From contig NZ_JANUCR010000001.1 of NCBI RefSeq assembly GCF_024807655.1, positions 1 through 64,000 on the forward strand: a stretch of DNA of 64,000 nt, written 5' to 3'. This document shows, one piece after another, positions 62,258-64,000 of the stretch. The position numbers and the translations under genes were made by a program. The stretch's first letter is position 1, and each line of letters starts with the position of its first letter. The notes below the pieces were generated by a model, which saw only the letters and a list, made by a program, of their open reading frames with translations, did no database searches and was not told where the DNA came from. The stretch is from Methanococcus voltae. Its GTDB lineage: Archaea; AGJL01; Methanococci; Methanococcales; Methanococcaceae.

Positions 62258-62705
62258 ATATGACTTGAAAATTAAAAATAAAAAATTAAAAATAAAAAAT
62301 AAATATTTTTTTAAACAATTTTAAAAGTAATTTAAAAAGAAAAATATATTAAGTTTATTCAAACATATGATTTATTTTAATTATTCCGTATATATTAATA
62401 TGTATATATCCCTATTATTTCAAAATTAAGCTTTATCTATTGCTGTCCTAAAAAATAATACAATAATAGTTATACTACTATTATACTTTATACCATCAAT
62501 TAATTATTAAAATATTGATTTTGATAACTTAAATATATTTGGGGGAATGGGGGGAATCTTTAAATTATCTAATATAGTTTACTATTTTTAATATCCTAAT
62601 TATTGAATAAATTTAAATATTTATGATATTGATATTGATATTTTTATTATTTGACCTAAGATATAATTTAAATTTAAAATTTAAAATAAAAGAATGATGA
62701 ATGAA
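62258..62705. other. convergent gene-free region with G-rich run
   Basis: 448 bp containing GGGGGAATGGGGGG at 62541-62554, two runs of five and six G on the plus strand and exceptional here. It also contains an inverted repeat AATAGTTATACTACTATT (62465-62482). No genes seen. Confidence 0.6.
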
Positions 62706-63944
62706 TTATTTGATTATATCATTTTCGAGTTCTTCAAGTTCTGCAAGAATTTCTTTTTTATTATGATTTAAATTTTTAGACCTACCTTTTTGTCTATTCA
62801 TTTCTATTTGCTTTTTAACAGATTCTAAGGCATCCTTCAAAACTTCTATGAAATCCCATCTTTGTTTTTCTGCAATTAATTCAATATCTTCTCCATCGAA
62901 TTCATACCGTTTAGTAGATGATAATTTAGGTTTTGACTCACCTACGAATAATTTTCGAGGAGTTTTCACATATACTTTAACGTTATATAGAGGACTACCT
63001 CCCTTATCTCGTTCTTTCTTAATGGATATTTTCATCCATTGCAACTGTCTGGAATATTTCACAATCTTATTAACTTCTGAACTTAAAATTCTCTCTGCAA
63101 GCTCTCGTTGTTCCTCTTCGAGTTCACCCCTAATTTCTACCTCAATCATTGATTCTGCTTTGAGGTCGTATATGTATTTCAGTATATCATATCGAGTAAT
63201 AATTCCTCTTAATGTACCATTCTTGTAGACTGGCATTCCTCTAATATCATTTTCTTTTAATACTCTCGCAACCTCAGGTATTGAGTCCGTTAATTCCACA
63301 TTAACCATTGGATAACTCATTATTGAAGAAACTGGTTGTGACATTCTTGATATTTTTTCGCCTTTAATATCACCAATCGTCATTTTAATTTTTGGTTTGT
63401 ATATTCTTTTAATTATGTCGTCTTCTGTGATGATGCCCTCAGGCTCACCTTCTTCATCCAATACTATTAATCTACCTATTCCATATTTAGACATTAAATT
63501 CTTTGCCTTGCCTACATTTTCATCTTTATCTATTGTAATGGGGTTTTTGGTCATTAGCATATCTACTGAGACGTCTTTCAAAAGTTCCGAAGTTGAAACG
63601 GCTTCTATGATGTCATAATCAGTTATTATTCCAGAAAGATTGTTCTTACTGTTATATACTGGAGCCACTCTTTGACCACTATTTACAATGTCAAAGCACG
63701 CATCTATGACAGTTGCATCTTCAAGAACTCCATATGGTTTGTACATCAAATCGCCGATTGGTTGACTTACAGAATTTGAAAGCAACAAATCGTGAATATT
63801 TACAAGGTATATTATACCCTCCTTTTCCACGAGTAAATTGTGGAACCTATTAGTTTCCATCATACTAATTGCTTTAGAAACTGTGGTTTCCGGCGTTACT
63901 ATAACGACGTCTTTTGTAGAAATATCTTTAACGAGCTTGCTCAT
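62706..63944 (-). CDS. four-CBS-domain protein with C-terminal ribosome-associated-type region
   Basis: A 412-residue protein with two Bateman modules, four CBS motifs: residues about 5-55 (DVVIVTPETTVSKAISMM), 65-120, 130-185 (MLMTKNPITIDKDENVGKAKNLMSKYGIGRLIVLDEEG) and 210-265 (SIMSYPMVNVELTDSIPEVARVLKENDIRGMPVYKNG). The rest (about 270-412) contains an alpha/beta segment EIRGELEEEQRELAERILSSEVNKIVKYSRQLQWMKISIKKERDKGG reminiscent of a sigma-54 modulation/HPF-like or RNA-binding fold, and a charged tail. CBS pairs usually bind adenosine ligands. ATG 63944 follows GGGGTGA. The function is unproven. Confidence 0.85.
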   Translation of the reverse strand: MSKLVKDISTKDVVIVTPETTVSKAISMMETNRFHNLLVEKEGIIYLVNIHDLLLSNSVSQPIGDLMYKPYGVLEDATVIDACFDIVNSGQRVAPVYNSKNNLSGIITDYDIIEAVSTSELLKDVSVDMLMTKNPITIDKDENVGKAKNLMSKYGIGRLIVLDEEGEPEGIITEDDIIKRIYKPKIKMTIGDIKGEKISRMSQPVSSIMSYPMVNVELTDSIPEVARVLKENDIRGMPVYKNGTLRGIITRYDILKYIYDLKAESMIEVEIRGELEEEQRELAERILSSEVNKIVKYSRQLQWMKISIKKERDKGGSPLYNVKVYVKTPRKLFVGESKPKLSSTKRYEFDGEDIELIAEKQRWDFIEVLKDALESVKKQIEMNRQKGRSKNLNHNKKEILAELEELENDIIK

Positions 63945-64000
63945 CAAATTTCACCCCGCCTAAATCCATGGTATATATTTTGTTTTTTCACTATTATATC

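Overview
The window comes from a very AT-rich (roughly 70% A+T) methanogenic archaeon of the genus Methanococcus; the adenylate kinase and overall composition point to M. voltae or a close relative. The evidence is the tungsten/molybdenum formylmethanofuran dehydrogenase operon (fwdFGDAC), the methyl-coenzyme M reductase activation ATPase AtwA, coenzyme F420, coenzyme M and corrinoid synthesis genes, and archaeal information-processing genes (aRF1, FEN-1, SRP19, uS2, eS1, archaeal CCA-adding enzyme, NOG1-type GTPase). Ribosome binding sites are mostly GGTGA(T) 4-8 nt before the start, and I used them to choose many starts, including several TTG starts. No rRNA, tRNA, insertion sequence, prophage or CRISPR array was seen.

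Layout. 0-1.1 kb: an intergenic tandem repeat and a LolD/MacB-type ABC ATPase whose permease is not in view. 1.1-7 kb: fwdC, fwdA, fwdD, fwdG, fwdF and, upstream on the same strand, a helix-turn-helix/ferredoxin fusion regulator; the catalytic fwdB is not here. 7-9.2 kb: HAD phosphatase and two methanogen-type small proteins. 9.2-10.3 kb: purS-purC. 10.5-13.2 kb: a GC-rich repeat pair, an ACT protein, a phenylacetate-CoA-ligase-type enzyme and a two-ACT regulator. 13.5-15.9 kb: cobS, cofE, ribL (cofactor synthesis). About 16.3 kb: a probable C/D box guide RNA. 16.5-26.6 kb: galU, fen1, a membrane protein, a GTPase, AMMECR1, a 51-residue zinc-ribbon protein, an unidentified 521-residue protein, cca and a UPF0058-like protein. 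27-31.6 kb: hisG, gatB, mdh, adkA.

31.9-36.9 kb holds the most interesting locus. A secreted 1103-residue protein has three cohesin-like domains alternating with CARDB/Ig-like domains and a C-terminal S-layer-type module. It lies just downstream of a secreted Fe/corrinoid-type solute-binding protein that carries an N-terminal type I dockerin. Together they look like an archaeal cohesin-dockerin system that tethers a nutrient-binding protein to the S-layer instead of building a cellulosome.

37-64 kb: comC, split carB (two genes), a polysaccharide flippase overlapping an Asn-rich TPR protein, a metallo-beta-lactamase-fold enzyme, ribosomal proteins eS1 and uS2 flanking a zinc protein, a coiled-coil protein, aRF1, corA, SRP19, two winged-helix regulators around a 1.2-kb gene-free stretch (one regulator apparently with a non-AUG start), atwA, a DUF134 regulator, nadX, a PRC-barrel protein and a four-CBS protein. 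Intergenic regions are rich in short tandem repeats of 10-16 bp, and two proteins contain polyasparagine tracts encoded by AAT repeats.
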